A DNA stretch of 64,000 nt, taken from NCBI RefSeq assembly GCF_002007605.1, contig NZ_CP019799.1, forward strand, positions 248,001 to 312,000. Reading direction: 5' to 3'. This DNA is from Cellvibrio sp. PSBB023 (lineage in GTDB: Bacteria > Pseudomonadota > Gammaproteobacteria > Pseudomonadales > Cellvibrionaceae). This document shows positions 19,852 through 29,233 of the stretch, piece after piece. A model generated the notes under the pieces. It was not told the origin of the DNA. It saw only the letters and a program-made list of their open reading frames with translations, and searched no databases. Made by a program: the position numbers and the translations under genes. The first letter of the stretch is position 1, and every line of letters starts with the position of its first letter.

Positions 19852-20877
19852 ATGATTGAAACCGACCGCCTGATTGCCCCTGTCGCCAAAGAGCGTGAAG
19901 ATCATCTGGATCGCACGGTGCGCCCTAAATCGCTCGCGGATTATGTTGGTCAGCCCGCCGTGCGTGAACAGATGGAGATTTTTATCGGCGCCGCCAAAAA
20001 ACGCGGTGAGGCGCTGGATCACACACTGGTATTTGGCCCGCCCGGTCTGGGCAAGACAACGCTGGCCAATATTATTGCCAATGAAATGAATGTCTCGCTC
20101 AAGAGCACCTCTGGCCCGGTACTGGAAAAAGCGGGCGATTTAGCGGCACTGCTCACCAACCTTGAGCCGGGCGATGTGCTGTTTATCGATGAAATCCATC
20201 GCTTGAGCCCTGTGGTAGAGGAAATCCTCTATCCGGCAATGGAAGATTTCCAGTTAGATATCATGATTGGCGAGGGGCCAGCTGCACGTTCAATCAAACT
20301 GGATTTACCGCAATTCACACTGGTGGGCGCCACTACGCGAGCCGGATTATTGACCTCACCCTTACGCGATCGTTTTGGTATCGTTCAGCGTTTGGAGTTT
20401 TATAATGTCGCCGATCTGACACACATTGTGGCTCGCTCATCTGCGCTCCTGGGTGTGCAAATGGATATTGAAGGTGCGGCAGAAGTTGCCAAGCGTTCCC
20501 GTGGTACACCGCGTATTGCGAATCGCTTGCTGCGCCGGGTGCGCGATTTTGCAGAGATGAAGGGTGATGGCACAGTCACCGCCAAAATGGCTGACAGCGC
20601 ACTCAATATGCTCAATGTCGATGAGCGCGGTTTTGACCATATGGATCGCCGCTTACTGACCGCAATGATGCACAATTTTGACGGTGGCCCTGTGGGGGTG
20701 GAAAGTCTCGCTGCCGCCATTAGCGAGGATCGTGGAACTATTGAGGATGTTATAGAGCCTTATTTAATTCAACAGGGCTTCATGGCACGCACGCCGCGCG
20801 GTCGTATTTTGACCAACAACGCTTACCTTTATTTTGGTATGCCGGTACCAAAGCGCTTACAGGACTCAACGGATTAA
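19852..20877 (+). CDS. ruvB: Holliday junction ATP-dependent helicase RuvB
   Basis: 341 aa AAA+ motor. Walker [10 protein letters not shown] near residue 63, Walker B FIDEIHRL, sensor 1 GATTRAGLL, and the arginine-finger segment SPLRDRFG are all present. The C-terminal winged helix ends the protein. Drives branch migration with RuvA. 37 bp after ruvA; stop overlaps the ybgC leader. Confidence 0.98.
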   Translation: MIETDRLIAPVAKEREDHLDRTVRPKSLADYVGQPAVREQMEIFIGAAKKRGEALDHTLVFGPPGLGKTTLANIIANEMNVSLKSTSGPVLEKAGDLAALLTNLEPGDVLFIDEIHRLSPVVEEILYPAMEDFQLDIMIGEGPAARSIKLDLPQFTLVGATTRAGLLTSPLRDRFGIVQRLEFYNVADLTHIVARSSALLGVQMDIEGAAEVAKRSRGTPRIANRLLRRVRDFAEMKGDGTVTAKMADSALNMLNVDERGFDHMDRRLLTAMMHNFDGGPVGVESLAAAISEDRGTIEDVIEPYLIQQGFMARTPRGRILTNNAYLYFGMPVPKRLQDSTD

Positions 20878-20884
20878 TGATGTT

Positions 20885-21307
20885 ATGCAGTTATTCAGTA
20901 TTCCTCTGCGAGTCTACATAGAGGACACCGACGCAGGCGGTATCGTTTATTACGTCAATTATCTTAAATATATGGAGCGCAGCCGTACAGAATTCCTGCG
21001 CGCTTTAGGCTATGATAGGCCCGCTATTTTGGACGGCGGTTTACTGCTTGTTGTGCATAGCGCGCAAGTGAATTATCGTCGCCCTGCGCGTCTGGACGAT
21101 CAGCTTTATATCACCGCACAGCTGCATAAACTGGCGCGCACCTATGCCGAATTTCAACAGCAAGTGATACGCGATGGTGAATTATTATGCGATGGCATAA
21201 TCCGTATCGCCTGTGTGGATGCTGATACCATGAAGCCAACTGCGCTTCCTGCTGTCATGCATCAACAACTCACCCATATTTTTCACAGTTCAACCAGTAA
21301 GAGTTAA
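20885..21307 (+). CDS. ybgC: acyl-CoA thioesterase YbgC
   Basis: 140 aa hot-dog thioesterase. IEDTDAGGIVYYVNYLKYMERSR contains the catalytic Asp and the substrate helix of the 4HBT/YbgC family. The ATG at 20885 matches the usual length; upstream in-frame starts lie within ruvB. First gene of the Tol-Pal cluster, 7 bp after ruvB and 8 bp before tolQ. In E. coli it acts on short-chain or malonyl acyl-CoA and contacts ACP. Confidence 0.93.
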   Translation: MQLFSIPLRVYIEDTDAGGIVYYVNYLKYMERSRTEFLRALGYDRPAILDGGLLLVVHSAQVNYRRPARLDDQLYITAQLHKLARTYAEFQQQVIRDGELLCDGIIRIACVDADTMKPTALPAVMHQQLTHIFHSSTSKS

Positions 21308-21315
21308 CCATATCT

Positions 21316-22002
21316 ATGTCAGAAGCTAATCAAAGTCTGTCGATTCTGCATCTCATGCTTGAAGCCAGTTTTTTAGTGCAAATGGTGATGCTGATTTTAT
21401 TTTTGGCATCCGTCATTTCCTGGGTCATGATTTTCCAGCGTGAGGTATATCAGCGCAAAGCCTCTGCCGCTTTTGTGTATTTTGAAAAGCAATTCTGGTC
21501 TGGTATTGATTTGAATCAGCTCTATCGCCAAGGCAACAGTCGCAATGAAGCGGTGGAGAGTATCGAGAGCATTTTTCGTGCAGGTTTCAAAGAATTCACC
21601 CGCCTGCGCCAACAGGCTGGTGCTGATTCGGATGCAATTATGGAAGGCTCAATGCGTGCTATGCGCGTTGCCCTCGCACGTGAACATGAAAAACTGGAGG
21701 AAAATCTGCCTTTCCTTGCCAGCGTTGCCTCGGTCAGTCCTTACATCGGCCTGTTTGGTACGGTATGGGGGATCATGGTGTCCTTCCTCAATATCGCCAA
21801 CGCCGGTCAACCAAGCTTGGCAACCGTTGCTCCCGGTATCGCAGAAGCCTTGATTGCTACAGCAATGGGTTTGTTTGCGGCGATTCCCGCAGTATTGGCT
21901 TACAACAAATTCTCCGCACGTGCGGAAAACCTGATGAGTAACTATCAAACCTTTGCGGAAGAGTTTTCTGCCATCCTGCATCGTCAGGTTCACAGTAAAT
22001 AA
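21316..22002 (+). CDS. tolQ: Tol-Pal motor subunit TolQ
   Basis: 228 aa inner-membrane protein with three transmembrane segments (about 14-38, 135-160, 168-195). The ExbB/MotA-like motif SVSPYIGLFGTVWGIM lines the proton path with TolR. With TolR it uses the proton-motive force to energise TolA for outer-membrane constriction during division. Confidence 0.97.
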   Translation: MSEANQSLSILHLMLEASFLVQMVMLILFLASVISWVMIFQREVYQRKASAAFVYFEKQFWSGIDLNQLYRQGNSRNEAVESIESIFRAGFKEFTRLRQQAGADSDAIMEGSMRAMRVALAREHEKLEENLPFLASVASVSPYIGLFGTVWGIMVSFLNIANAGQPSLATVAPGIAEALIATAMGLFAAIPAVLAYNKFSARAENLMSNYQTFAEEFSAILHRQVHSK

Positions 22003-22037
22003 CGCACTGTCACGTTGATTGGTAACGGGTTAAAAAA

Positions 22038-22466
22038 ATGTCTGGATTTGGTCCACCGGTAAAAAAGAAACTGAAAGCGGAAATCAATGTGGTTCCGCTT
22101 ATCGACGTCATGCTCGTGTTGCTGATTGTATTTATGATTGCGGCGCCCATGATGACTCAGGGTATCAAAGTAGAGTTGCCACAGGCTGCATCGGAGCCAG
22201 TTGAATCAAAAGATGATGATCCTATTACTGTTTCAGTAAAGGCAGACGGTAGCTACTACATCGATTTGGGCGGAGATGCCGAGGCCGCACGTCCCCTGGC
22301 GGAAATTAAATCAATAGTCAGCAAAGTGCTGGCAGAAAAGCCGAATACGCTGGTATTTGTCCAGGGCGATAAGAAGGTTGAGTATGGTGTGATAGTTGCG
22401 CTGATGGGGGAGTTGAAGTTGGCTGGAGCCCCCTCTGTTGGTTTGATCACGGAGCCGCCGCGCTAG
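22038..22466 (+). CDS. tolR: Tol-Pal motor subunit TolR
   Basis: 142 aa ExbD/TolR protein. One transmembrane helix (~18-40) carrying the conserved Asp of INVVPLIDVMLVLLIVFM, then a periplasmic domain. 35 bp after tolQ, 7 bp before tolA. Confidence 0.96.
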   Translation: MSGFGPPVKKKLKAEINVVPLIDVMLVLLIVFMIAAPMMTQGIKVELPQAASEPVESKDDDPITVSVKADGSYYIDLGGDAEAARPLAEIKSIVSKVLAEKPNTLVFVQGDKKVEYGVIVALMGELKLAGAPSVGLITEPPR

Positions 22467-22473
22467 GTTTTTT

Positions 22474-23322
22474 ATGAGACTGGAAAAATCATTTTCACTT
22501 CCCATATTCCTGAGTGTCTCGCTGCATACATTATTGCTGGTGTTGTTTTTAGGTGATTGGAATTTTTTTAAAAAGGAACCGGAACCCTATAAGCCACACT
22601 ATGTCACAGCTACTTTGGTGGATATGAAGCCCAAAGCAAAAGCAGCACCACAGCAAACAAAAGAGCAGGTGTTAGATTCCAAGGCTTACGAAGATCTGAA
22701 AAACAACAAAAAACAGGATGAGCAGCGCCGCAAAGAAGCGGAAGCAATGGTTCAGAAGAAAAAAGAACAGGAAGCTAAAGCGGCTGCCGCTGAAGCAGAA
22801 AAAGTAAAACAGCAAAAGATTAAAGAAGAGCAAGCAAAAATCGCCAAAGCCAAAGCAGAAAAGGAAGCGGCGGAAAAAAAGCGCAAGGCGGAAGAGTTAG
22901 CCAAGCAACAAGCTGAAGCAGCTAAAAAGACCAAGCGCGAGCAAGAGGCACAGGAAGAGCAGCGTCGTATTCAGGCTGCCTTGCAAAAAGAGGCAAAACA
23001 CATCAGCGATACAAACGATGATGTGAATACCAAAAGTTACGAAGAAATGTTGATTGAACGTGTTCAACAGAATTGGAGTCGCCCGCCGTCAGCGCGCAAT
23101 GGCCTGGAGGTAACACTGGAAGTCAATATGCTTCCTACTGGCGTTGTGACAGGGTTGCGTGTTGTGCGCAGCAGTGGGGACCCGGCATTTGATCGATCAG
23201 CCGAGCAAGCGGTCAAGCGAGTTGACCGGTTTACTGAGGCTATGCAGATTCCGCCCGATATTTTTGAAAAATATTTTCGTGTGTTCAGATTTACATTTAG
23301 CCCAGAGGACTTAAGGTCGTGA
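22474..23322 (+). CDS. tolA: Tol-Pal cell envelope protein TolA
   Basis: 282 aa. Inner-membrane anchor (SLHTLLLVLFLGDW, residues ~12-30), a long Lys/Glu/Ala helical domain II (~60-185) and a C-terminal TonB-like domain III (YEEMLIERVQQNWSRP to the end) that contacts TolB, Pal and some colicins/phages. Shorter than E. coli TolA (421 aa), mainly in the helical rod. Overlaps tolB by 4 bp. Confidence 0.95.
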   Translation: MRLEKSFSLPIFLSVSLHTLLLVLFLGDWNFFKKEPEPYKPHYVTATLVDMKPKAKAAPQQTKEQVLDSKAYEDLKNNKKQDEQRRKEAEAMVQKKKEQEAKAAAAEAEKVKQQKIKEEQAKIAKAKAEKEAAEKKRKAEELAKQQAEAAKKTKREQEAQEEQRRIQAALQKEAKHISDTNDDVNTKSYEEMLIERVQQNWSRPPSARNGLEVTLEVNMLPTGVVTGLRVVRSSGDPAFDRSAEQAVKRVDRFTEAMQIPPDIFEKYFRVFRFTFSPEDLRS

Positions 23323-24599
23323 AACGTTATCTATTGTTATGTCTTATTTTGGTGGCCGGTATGGCTCAGGCGCAGTTGAATCTGCGCGTGACCAAAGGGG
23401 TGGATAATCCCACGAAAATTGCTGTGGTTCCTTTTGCATGGCAAGGTGGAAAATTATCCGAGGACATCGCCAAAATTGTTGGTAATGACCTTGAATTCTC
23501 TGGCCAGTTTCAGGCTACCTCTCCTGATCGTATGTTGTCCTTTCCTCGCTCTGAAGCAGAAGTTCACTACCGTGACTGGAAAGCTTTGGGTTCAGAGTAT
23601 TTATTGATCGGCTCTATTACTGAGCAAGCGGGGCGTTATTACGCCAGTTACGAGTTATTTGATGTGGTGCAGCAAAAGCGTGTCTTTGCCAAACTGACTG
23701 TTGATGGCTCTTCGGCGCAGCTGCGCGATATGGCACACCATATTAGCGATAAAGTGTATGAAACTATTACTGGTATCCGCGGGATTTTTTCTACCAAGCT
23801 GATTTATGTAGAGGCATTCAAGCAGCCGCAAAAGTATCGCCTTATGCTTTCGGATATCGACGGTTTCCGCTCTCGCATGTTGTTGGAGTCGCGCTTTCCA
23901 CTGCTCTCACCAGTATGGTCACCAAATGGCCAACGCGTAGCTTATGTGTCTTTTGAAGCGGATAACAAACCTGCAATTTATATTCAGGACATAGCAACAG
24001 GCAGACGCCAACAAATGACTAATTTCCGTGGACTCAACGGTGCACCGGCATGGTCACCTGATGGTCAAAAGCTGGCTATGGCCTTATCAAAAGATGGTAA
24101 CCCCGAAATTTATGTCATGAATGTGCTGACGCGGCAGTTAACGCGTGTCACCAACCATTTTGCTATTGATCATGAGCCAACATGGTCTGCTGATGGCGCA
24201 TCGATCTTCTTTACATCCGACAGGGGCGGTAAGCCACAAATCTATCAGGTTTATTTGGCGACAATGCAGCAAGAGCGAGTAACATTTGATGGTGATTACA
24301 ATGCACGTCCGCGCGTTTCTCCAGATGGCAAAAGCCTGATAATGCTGAACAGACGCCCCGGTACTACCCATCATATCGCTGCACAGGATATAAAATCTGG
24401 CAATTTACGCATTTTGTCCGAGACAAACCTTGATGAATCACCTACTATAGCGCCCAATGGCGCTATGCTAATGTATGCGACTCGTTCTGGTGGTAAAGGA
24501 GTATTGGCGGCCGTGTCTTTGGATGCGCGCGTCAAAATCCTCCAGCCTCCAAAACAGGGTGATGTGCGGGAACCCGCATGGTCGCCATTCTTTAACTAA
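23319..24599 (+). CDS. tolB: Tol-Pal periplasmic beta-propeller protein TolB
   Basis: 426 aa. Cleavable signal peptide ending AQA near residue 19, an N-terminal alpha/beta domain, and a six-bladed propeller with WSPDGQ/WSADGA-type repeats from about residue 195. Binds Pal and TolA. GTG/ATG-type overlap with tolA indicates translational coupling. Confidence 0.97.
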   Translation: MKRYLLLCLILVAGMAQAQLNLRVTKGVDNPTKIAVVPFAWQGGKLSEDIAKIVGNDLEFSGQFQATSPDRMLSFPRSEAEVHYRDWKALGSEYLLIGSITEQAGRYYASYELFDVVQQKRVFAKLTVDGSSAQLRDMAHHISDKVYETITGIRGIFSTKLIYVEAFKQPQKYRLMLSDIDGFRSRMLLESRFPLLSPVWSPNGQRVAYVSFEADNKPAIYIQDIATGRRQQMTNFRGLNGAPAWSPDGQKLAMALSKDGNPEIYVMNVLTRQLTRVTNHFAIDHEPTWSADGASIFFTSDRGGKPQIYQVYLATMQQERVTFDGDYNARPRVSPDGKSLIMLNRRPGTTHHIAAQDIKSGNLRILSETNLDESPTIAPNGAMLMYATRSGGKGVLAAVSLDARVKILQPPKQGDVREPAWSPFFN

Positions 24600-24644
24600 A
24601 TCCCCGTTCAAACTAGATCAAAACTTCATTGGAGTTACACACAC

Positions 24645-25109
24645 ATGATCACCAAAGCAATCAAGCAAGGTCTCACTTTGGCTGTTGTTATGTCTTTCCT
24701 GGTTGGCTGTTCAAGCAGCGACAACGCAACTACCGAAGCTCCAACCGCTGGTACTGCAGTAACTGACACCAGCGCTTCAGAAGCTACCCTGTCAAACGTT
24801 GTTTACTTTGACTTCGATCAATACTCTTTGACTGCTGAAAGCCGTGCTGTATTGTTGGCTCACGCTGACAAACTGAAAGGTGCTTCAGTAGCTGTGCGTT
24901 TGGAAGGTCACGCTGATGAGCGCGGTTCACGCGAGTACAACATGGCTCTGGGTGAAAAACGTGCTAACGCTGTTCGCGATTTCCTCGTGACTCAAGGCGT
25001 TAACGGTTCTTCTTTGGAAGTTGTAAGCTTCGGCGAAGAGCAACCAGTTGCTACCGGTAGTGATGAAGCCTCTTGGGCTCAAAACCGTCGCGTAGAAGTT
25101 AAGTACTAA
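24645..25109 (+). CDS. pal: peptidoglycan-associated lipoprotein Pal
   Basis: 154 aa. Lipobox LVGC with lipidated Cys22, a short Thr/Ala linker, then an OmpA-like domain binding meso-diaminopimelate (VVYFDFDQYSL; LEGHADERGSREYNMALGEKRA). Outer-membrane anchor of the Tol-Pal system. Codon use is strongly biased, as for an abundant protein. Confidence 0.97.
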   Translation: MITKAIKQGLTLAVVMSFLVGCSSSDNATTEAPTAGTAVTDTSASEATLSNVVYFDFDQYSLTAESRAVLLAHADKLKGASVAVRLEGHADERGSREYNMALGEKRANAVRDFLVTQGVNGSSLEVVSFGEEQPVATGSDEASWAQNRRVEVKY

Positions 25110-25123
25110 GAGTCTAGACCCGT

Positions 25124-25852
25124 ATGCTTAAAAATCTGATTGCTGTTGCTTTAATAGCTTCGGCTCCAGTCCTACAGGCGCAAGTACGGGTTGTTGAGTC
25201 TTCCCCCCAGGGCTTTGGCTCTGGGGTGGCTCAATCTGGTATGCCTGCCTCCGCTGAATCCGATGTGTATTCCCAAATTCGTTCTTTGCAAGAAGAAATA
25301 GCCACCCTGCGTGGTCTTGTTGAAGAGCAATCCTATGAGCTCAAGCAGCTCAAGCAATTACAGCTAGATAACTACATGGACTTGGATCGTCGTTTGTCCG
25401 GTGGTGCGAACTCTGTTGCACCTGCGGCCTCAGTTGAGCCTCTTCCTGCCAAGTCACCTTCTCGCGCTGTTGTTGCAGACAATGCCAGTGAAGCTGATGT
25501 CTACAAAGCTGCATATGATTTACTGAATCAAAAAGATTTTGCTGGTGCGGAAAGCGCTTTCAAAGATCATTTGACTCGTTTCCCTAGCGGTGATTTTGCC
25601 AGCAATAGCCATTATTGGCTGGGTAAGATTGCAATGCTGAAAAAGGATTATCCGCAGGCTAAAACCTGGTTTACTGATCTAATCGCTAATTTTCCTGCCG
25701 CTGCTAAAGTGCCTGATGCCCAGTTGGATTTGGGTAAGGTTTACTTCCTGATGGGCGATAAAGTAAAAGCAAAATCTTTGCTTAGTCAACTTGCGGCTGG
25801 CAACACGGATGCAGCCAGATTGGCATCAAAATTTATCAGCGATAATTTTTAA
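25124..25852 (+). CDS. cpoB: cell division coordinator CpoB (YbgF)
   Basis: 242 aa. Signal peptide ending at about residue 19 (VLQAQ), an N-terminal trimerising coiled coil (residues ~45-85, QIRSLQEEIATLRGLVEEQS) and TPR repeats in the C-terminal half (AAYDLLNQKDFAGAESAFKD). Links peptidoglycan synthesis with Tol-driven constriction. Last gene of the cluster; a terminator follows. Confidence 0.94.
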   Translation: MLKNLIAVALIASAPVLQAQVRVVESSPQGFGSGVAQSGMPASAESDVYSQIRSLQEEIATLRGLVEEQSYELKQLKQLQLDNYMDLDRRLSGGANSVAPAASVEPLPAKSPSRAVVADNASEADVYKAAYDLLNQKDFAGAESAFKDHLTRFPSGDFASNSHYWLGKIAMLKKDYPQAKTWFTDLIANFPAAAKVPDAQLDLGKVYFLMGDKVKAKSLLSQLAAGNTDAARLASKFISDNF

Positions 25853-25878
25853 TCTGCCTATACTGATTGCTTAGAGAA

Positions 25879-25910
25879 AGCCTCAGCGCCCAATGCGTTG
25901 GGGCTTTTTT
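25879..25910 (+). terminator. rho-independent terminator of the tol-pal cluster
   Basis: AGCCTCAGCGC pairs with GCGTTGGGGCT (two G-U pairs), then a run of six to seven T. 27 bp after the cpoB stop. Confidence 0.85.
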
Positions 25911-25959
25911 ATGGGCGAAAGATTTGCAGATATGGCGCCTTGGGGGAATTGTACTGGTG

Positions 25960-26305
25960 AGAAAAGAAAGGGGGCCCCTTGCGGAAGCCCCCATAGTATA
26001 TCCAGTATCGAGTTGAGTAAACGCTCCATTTCGTTTACCTCAGCGTCCTGCTGAAAACTCGATTCCACCGTCCATTTGATATATCCCTATAAAACCTTCC
26101 TGAGCGACATTCCTTGTGTGGTGGATGAGTTGGTGGGTTGTCAGCTTTCTCCTTTAGCATACCCTGCGCTCAGTCTGTTACTCCCTGTGTCGACAGTGGT
26201 CCTTCATCTTCCGTGTGAGCTGATTCCATCAACTGGTAGTTTATCCTGCTGCATCCTGCAGCCATGTCCCTTTTGACCGGTGACTCCCTTCTTTCCTCCC
26301 TGTTG
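25960..26305 (-). ncRNA. csrB: CsrB/RsmZ-family regulatory RNA (CsrA/RsmA sponge)
   Basis: No protein gene lies here. The minus-strand transcript (~345 nt) holds 19 GGA triplets, many as CAGGA, AGGGA or AAGGA, the CsrA-binding signature. Several sit in loops of small perfect stems: CTGCA-GGA-TGCAG (~26252-26264), GTAAACG-AAATGGAG-CGTTTAC (~26017-26038) and CAGC-AGGAC-GCTG (~26041-26053). A segment near 26175-26195 (GTCGACACAGGGAGTAACAG) resembles the 5' part of E. coli CsrB. The RNA ends in a strong terminator (25960-25992): nine-pair stem GGGGGCTTC/GGGGCCCCC with CGCAA loop, then TTTCTTTTCT. The 5' end near 26305 is placed from the upstream GacA-like palindrome, so it is approximate. Confidence 0.82.
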
Positions 26306-26359
26306 TTGTATTTTGCCTTTAAGGTGGTGCTGCATATAGTCATAAATCTCGCAAATGTT

Positions 26360-26377
26360 TGTAGGAAAATGACTACA
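26360..26377 (-). promoter_or_regulatory. GacA/UvrY-type upstream activating palindrome of the CsrB-like RNA
   Basis: Minus strand TGTAGTCATTTTCCTACA: an 18-bp interrupted palindrome of the same length and ends as the rsm/csr UAS (TGTAAG-N6-CTTACA). Its centre is about 63 bp upstream of the proposed RNA start, the position usual for GacA-controlled rsmY/rsmZ. Confidence 0.6.
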
Positions 26378-26512
26378 GTGCTTAGTCGCATAACGCGATA
26401 TTCAGGTAGATTCGGTCTCTGTTAAGGTTGTTTTTGTTAGGCTGTAATTTCTGATTGGGGTAGAGTGCAGTATTAGCGTGCCCCACTGTTTTAGATTGCG
26501 AGGTTTCGACGA

Positions 26513-27781
26513 ATGACGCCACCATACATAACATTATTAAAGCCTTTTCGCTTGCTCAGTTATTTTGTGCTTTTTCTTTTGTCGGGCACGGTAGGGGCTA
26601 CAAATGAAAGTGATCCTGCGCTTGCGTATAAACTGCATTACCAAGTGACATTTGAGCCGGAAAGGGAAGGTGCCTCGGTGTTGCTGAGCATTAACAAGGG
26701 GGAGTTGCTTAAGCGGATAGAATTTTCCAATAAAGAAAATATTTACTCCGATATTCGTGCTACCGGAAAGCTAACCTTAAAAGATAAGCGTGTGACTTGG
26801 GAGTTGCCACAAGGTAAGGCGCGTCTTTCATACTTTGTGAAGCTTACCAATGAGCGGAGCCCGGGCAAATATGATTCACGCATTACTAAAGATTGGGCTT
26901 TGTTTCGCGGTGATGACTTAATTCCTGCTGTTCATACTTTTGAGACGGCAGGTGCTTATGCTGTAGCAACCTTGGAGTTTATTTTGCCGGAATCCTGGGG
27001 AAGTGTTGAAACTGGATGGCCGCGTAAAAAGGGAAATGTTTTTAAAATTGATAATCCCGAGCGTCGGTTTGATCGTCCTATTGGATGGATGATTGCCGGG
27101 GATATAGGTTCACGCCGTGCCAGCATTGCCAAAACGGCGATTGCTGTGAGTGGACCCAAAGGTGAAAACTTTCGACGTATGGATGCTTTGGTGTTTTTTA
27201 ATTTTGTGTGGCCTGAAGTTGCTAATGCCTTCAAGAAAACCCCGGAAAAACTGTTGGTCGTTGGTGCCGGTGATCCTATGTGGCGCGGTGGTTTATCTGC
27301 GTCCAATTCTTTATTTTTGCACGCGGATCGCCCGCTGGTTAGTGAAAATGGTACCAGTCCTTTATTGCATGAATTAACTCATATGGTGACACGCATCAGT
27401 GGTGTGGTGACTGAAACCACAAACGATGATTGGATTGCAGAAGGTTTGGCGGAATTTTATTCATTTGAGTTGCTGTATCGCGCCAATGGGATGACCAAGG
27501 CCAGACGCAGCAGGATTATTAGCGGTTTGGCCAAATGGGGTGGTGAGGTAGAGCATTTGCGTAAAACAAAATCCACTGGCCCTGTGACTGCTCGTGCTGT
27601 GGTTTTGCTTGATGAGTTGAATACAGAAATTAAAAATCGCAGTAAAAAGAAATACGATATTGACGATGTGACACGCGAATTGATGAAAAAGCGTAAGGTA
27701 TCTTTGGATGATTTGCGTCAGGCAACTGAGCAGTTAATCGGCCCGGAGATTGATACGCTCAAGTCACCCTTACTCAAATAA
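26513..27781 (+). CDS. exported gluzincin metallopeptidase (M1/M61-like)
   Basis: 422 aa. An N-terminal hydrophobic segment (SYFVLFLLSGTVGA) looks like a signal peptide cut near residue 30. The zinc site is complete: HELTH at 286-290 and the third ligand Glu310 in DDWIAEGLAEF, a spacing typical of gluzincins. The N-terminal ~200 residues resemble the beta-rich M61 N-domain. Substrate unknown. Transcribed away from the CsrB-like RNA and convergent with the LpxR-like gene. Confidence 0.78.
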   Translation: MTPPYITLLKPFRLLSYFVLFLLSGTVGATNESDPALAYKLHYQVTFEPEREGASVLLSINKGELLKRIEFSNKENIYSDIRATGKLTLKDKRVTWELPQGKARLSYFVKLTNERSPGKYDSRITKDWALFRGDDLIPAVHTFETAGAYAVATLEFILPESWGSVETGWPRKKGNVFKIDNPERRFDRPIGWMIAGDIGSRRASIAKTAIAVSGPKGENFRRMDALVFFNFVWPEVANAFKKTPEKLLVVGAGDPMWRGGLSASNSLFLHADRPLVSENGTSPLLHELTHMVTRISGVVTETTNDDWIAEGLAEFYSFELLYRANGMTKARRSRIISGLAKWGGEVEHLRKTKSTGPVTARAVVLLDELNTEIKNRSKKKYDIDDVTRELMKKRKVSLDDLRQATEQLIGPEIDTLKSPLLK

Positions 27782-27790
27782 TATACTGAT

Positions 27791-27812
27791 GCGCGCAGTT
27801 AAATACTGCGCG
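27791..27812. terminator. perfect hairpin between convergent genes
   Basis: GCGCGCAGT / ACTGCGCGC, 9-bp stem with 4-nt loop, overlapping the stop codon of the LpxR-like gene. No T-run on either strand, so an mRNA 3' stabiliser or weak terminator. Confidence 0.4.
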
Positions 27813-29004
27813 CAATAATGATCCCGCCCCACAGCAAGTTGCGATCTCCAGCTCCATGTTTTATCTCTGAGCTGTGCCCGCGTAATACATAGCTGATGCG
27901 ATAACCTTGCTTGAAGGCAAAGGTATATCCCGCCCAGGCTTCGATCAGTAATGGCCGTAATTCATGTTGTTGGTAGGTGACTGCGCTATCGCGGAACTGG
28001 CCTTGTAAAAAGGCATTATAGGCTCGCGCTTTGATAGCAAAGCCGCTCCAGAAATAATGTTCATTAATCGCTTTGGCGCTGCTTGAATAAGAGGACTTTT
28101 CGCCATAGCTGGCCAGTTCAGGGTTAAATGAAGACCATGGGCTGTGAATTCTGCCCGCCCTCATGCTTAGGCCCCAGCTCGCTTCGGTTAAATAACCTAC
28201 AGATGCCTGAATGGTGCTTTTGATCTCCACATTATCGGAGAAATGATCGAAATATTGCTGTCTGGCAATCGCATAGCGCGCGGTAATTTCTCCTCCTTCA
28301 CTGATTTGATTGTCCCAACCTTCTGCCCGTGTTCCGGCAGTGTTTTTATGGGCGATATTTTGTAACTCGCCCACCAGTCCGAGCCCCAGCATCCCTACCG
28401 TCAAGGTGCTTTTCCAGGCGATATTGTTCACCAGGTCGATCTTTTCCCGTGAGTTGGAAAGGTAGAGCAGGCTGGCATAAGGTCTATCTTCGGGGTTTGC
28501 TGCGCTGATAGTGATGTCTTCAGGGGTAAAGCCAAAAGCGCCCCATTCACGGCTAAATGTTTCTATAGCACCTGCTGTGGGTTGATGGTCATTGCCCAAC
28601 CAGCTATCGATGACTGTCAGTGCTGTGGAAAAAGGAAGTGATGAGTTATCAGGCGTAATGCCGCTTTGGGTAAAGTTGATGCCATAGGTATAGTCTTGAT
28701 CGCGATGACCGGGTACAAGAACGTCATTATCAAATGCAAAGGCCCAGCTTGGTGCCCGACTTTTGGATTTGGCATTGTCCAGTTTGAGTTCAGGAAGGCT
28801 GGTTGGCTCTTGTGTTGATGCGAGCTGTAGCCATTCGGGTTGGGATTCTTTCAGATAGCGTTGTGGATCAGCAAGGCTGAGGCTGCTGATGCTAATCAGA
28901 ACAGTGAAAATAAATAGTTGGATTGAATAGCTTTCCAGTAATAAAAGTCGCCGCTGCGAGGTGCTGGCTTTGACGGGAGATGCTATGAAGTAAGAGGTAT
29001 CCAT
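27799..29004 (-). CDS. LpxR-like outer-membrane protein (DUF2219, lipid A deacylase family)
   Basis: 401 aa. N-terminal signal-type segment (LFIFTVLISISSLSLA, residues ~30-45), then a DUF2219 beta-barrel. FAFDNDVLVPGHRDQDYTYG (D92-N93-D94) matches the N-terminal active-site strand of LpxR, the enzyme removing the 3'-acyloxyacyl chain of lipid A. Other blocks (NPEDRPYASLLYLS; WDNQI) also fit the family. Whether it is an active deacylase cannot be told. Two copies of the TetR operator precede it. Confidence 0.75.
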   Translation of the reverse strand: MDTSYFIASPVKASTSQRRLLLLESYSIQLFIFTVLISISSLSLADPQRYLKESQPEWLQLASTQEPTSLPELKLDNAKSKSRAPSWAFAFDNDVLVPGHRDQDYTYGINFTQSGITPDNSSLPFSTALTVIDSWLGNDHQPTAGAIETFSREWGAFGFTPEDITISAANPEDRPYASLLYLSNSREKIDLVNNIAWKSTLTVGMLGLGLVGELQNIAHKNTAGTRAEGWDNQISEGGEITARYAIARQQYFDHFSDNVEIKSTIQASVGYLTEASWGLSMRAGRIHSPWSSFNPELASYGEKSSYSSSAKAINEHYFWSGFAIKARAYNAFLQGQFRDSAVTYQQHELRPLLIEAWAGYTFAFKQGYRISYVLRGHSSEIKHGAGDRNLLWGGIIIARSI

Positions 29005-29062
29005 TATGTCAGTAACTCCTCAGTTACGGTGCCCCAGGTTTAATTTGTTTTCCTTTAAATAA

Positions 29063-29153
29063 ATGACCAGTCGTCTTCTTTTGTGAGCAAAAAAATAAGC
29101 GAAATTGTCGCCTATTCAAGGTTGTACCTTGCACTAAGAAGTTGACTGGTCAT
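29063..29153 (-). promoter_or_regulatory. two TetR-type operators in the promoter of the LpxR-like gene
   Basis: ATGACCAGTCGTCT at 29063-29076 and the inverted core GACTGGTCAT at 29144-29153, each flanked by TTTATT-type AT tracts. The full sequence AGACGACTGGTCATTTATT (minus strand) is almost the same as the site before tetR at 29830. A 15-bp palindrome CAAGGTTGTACCTTG (29117-29131) lies between the two copies. Confidence 0.65.
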
Positions 29154-29233
29154 TTATTTTTATAAGGAAAAGCACCCGTATAAACAGGTGTTCTTGGTGA
29201 TTGTGTATCTAACACCTTTGCTATGAAAGGTGC

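Noticed and set aside
25883..26391. Short frames (25883-26068 minus, 26076-26276 plus, 26170-26391 minus) in the region after cpoB
   Set aside because: They overlap the CsrB-like RNA and its terminator, have no start signals or recognisable sequence, and the GGA/stem pattern explains the region better.
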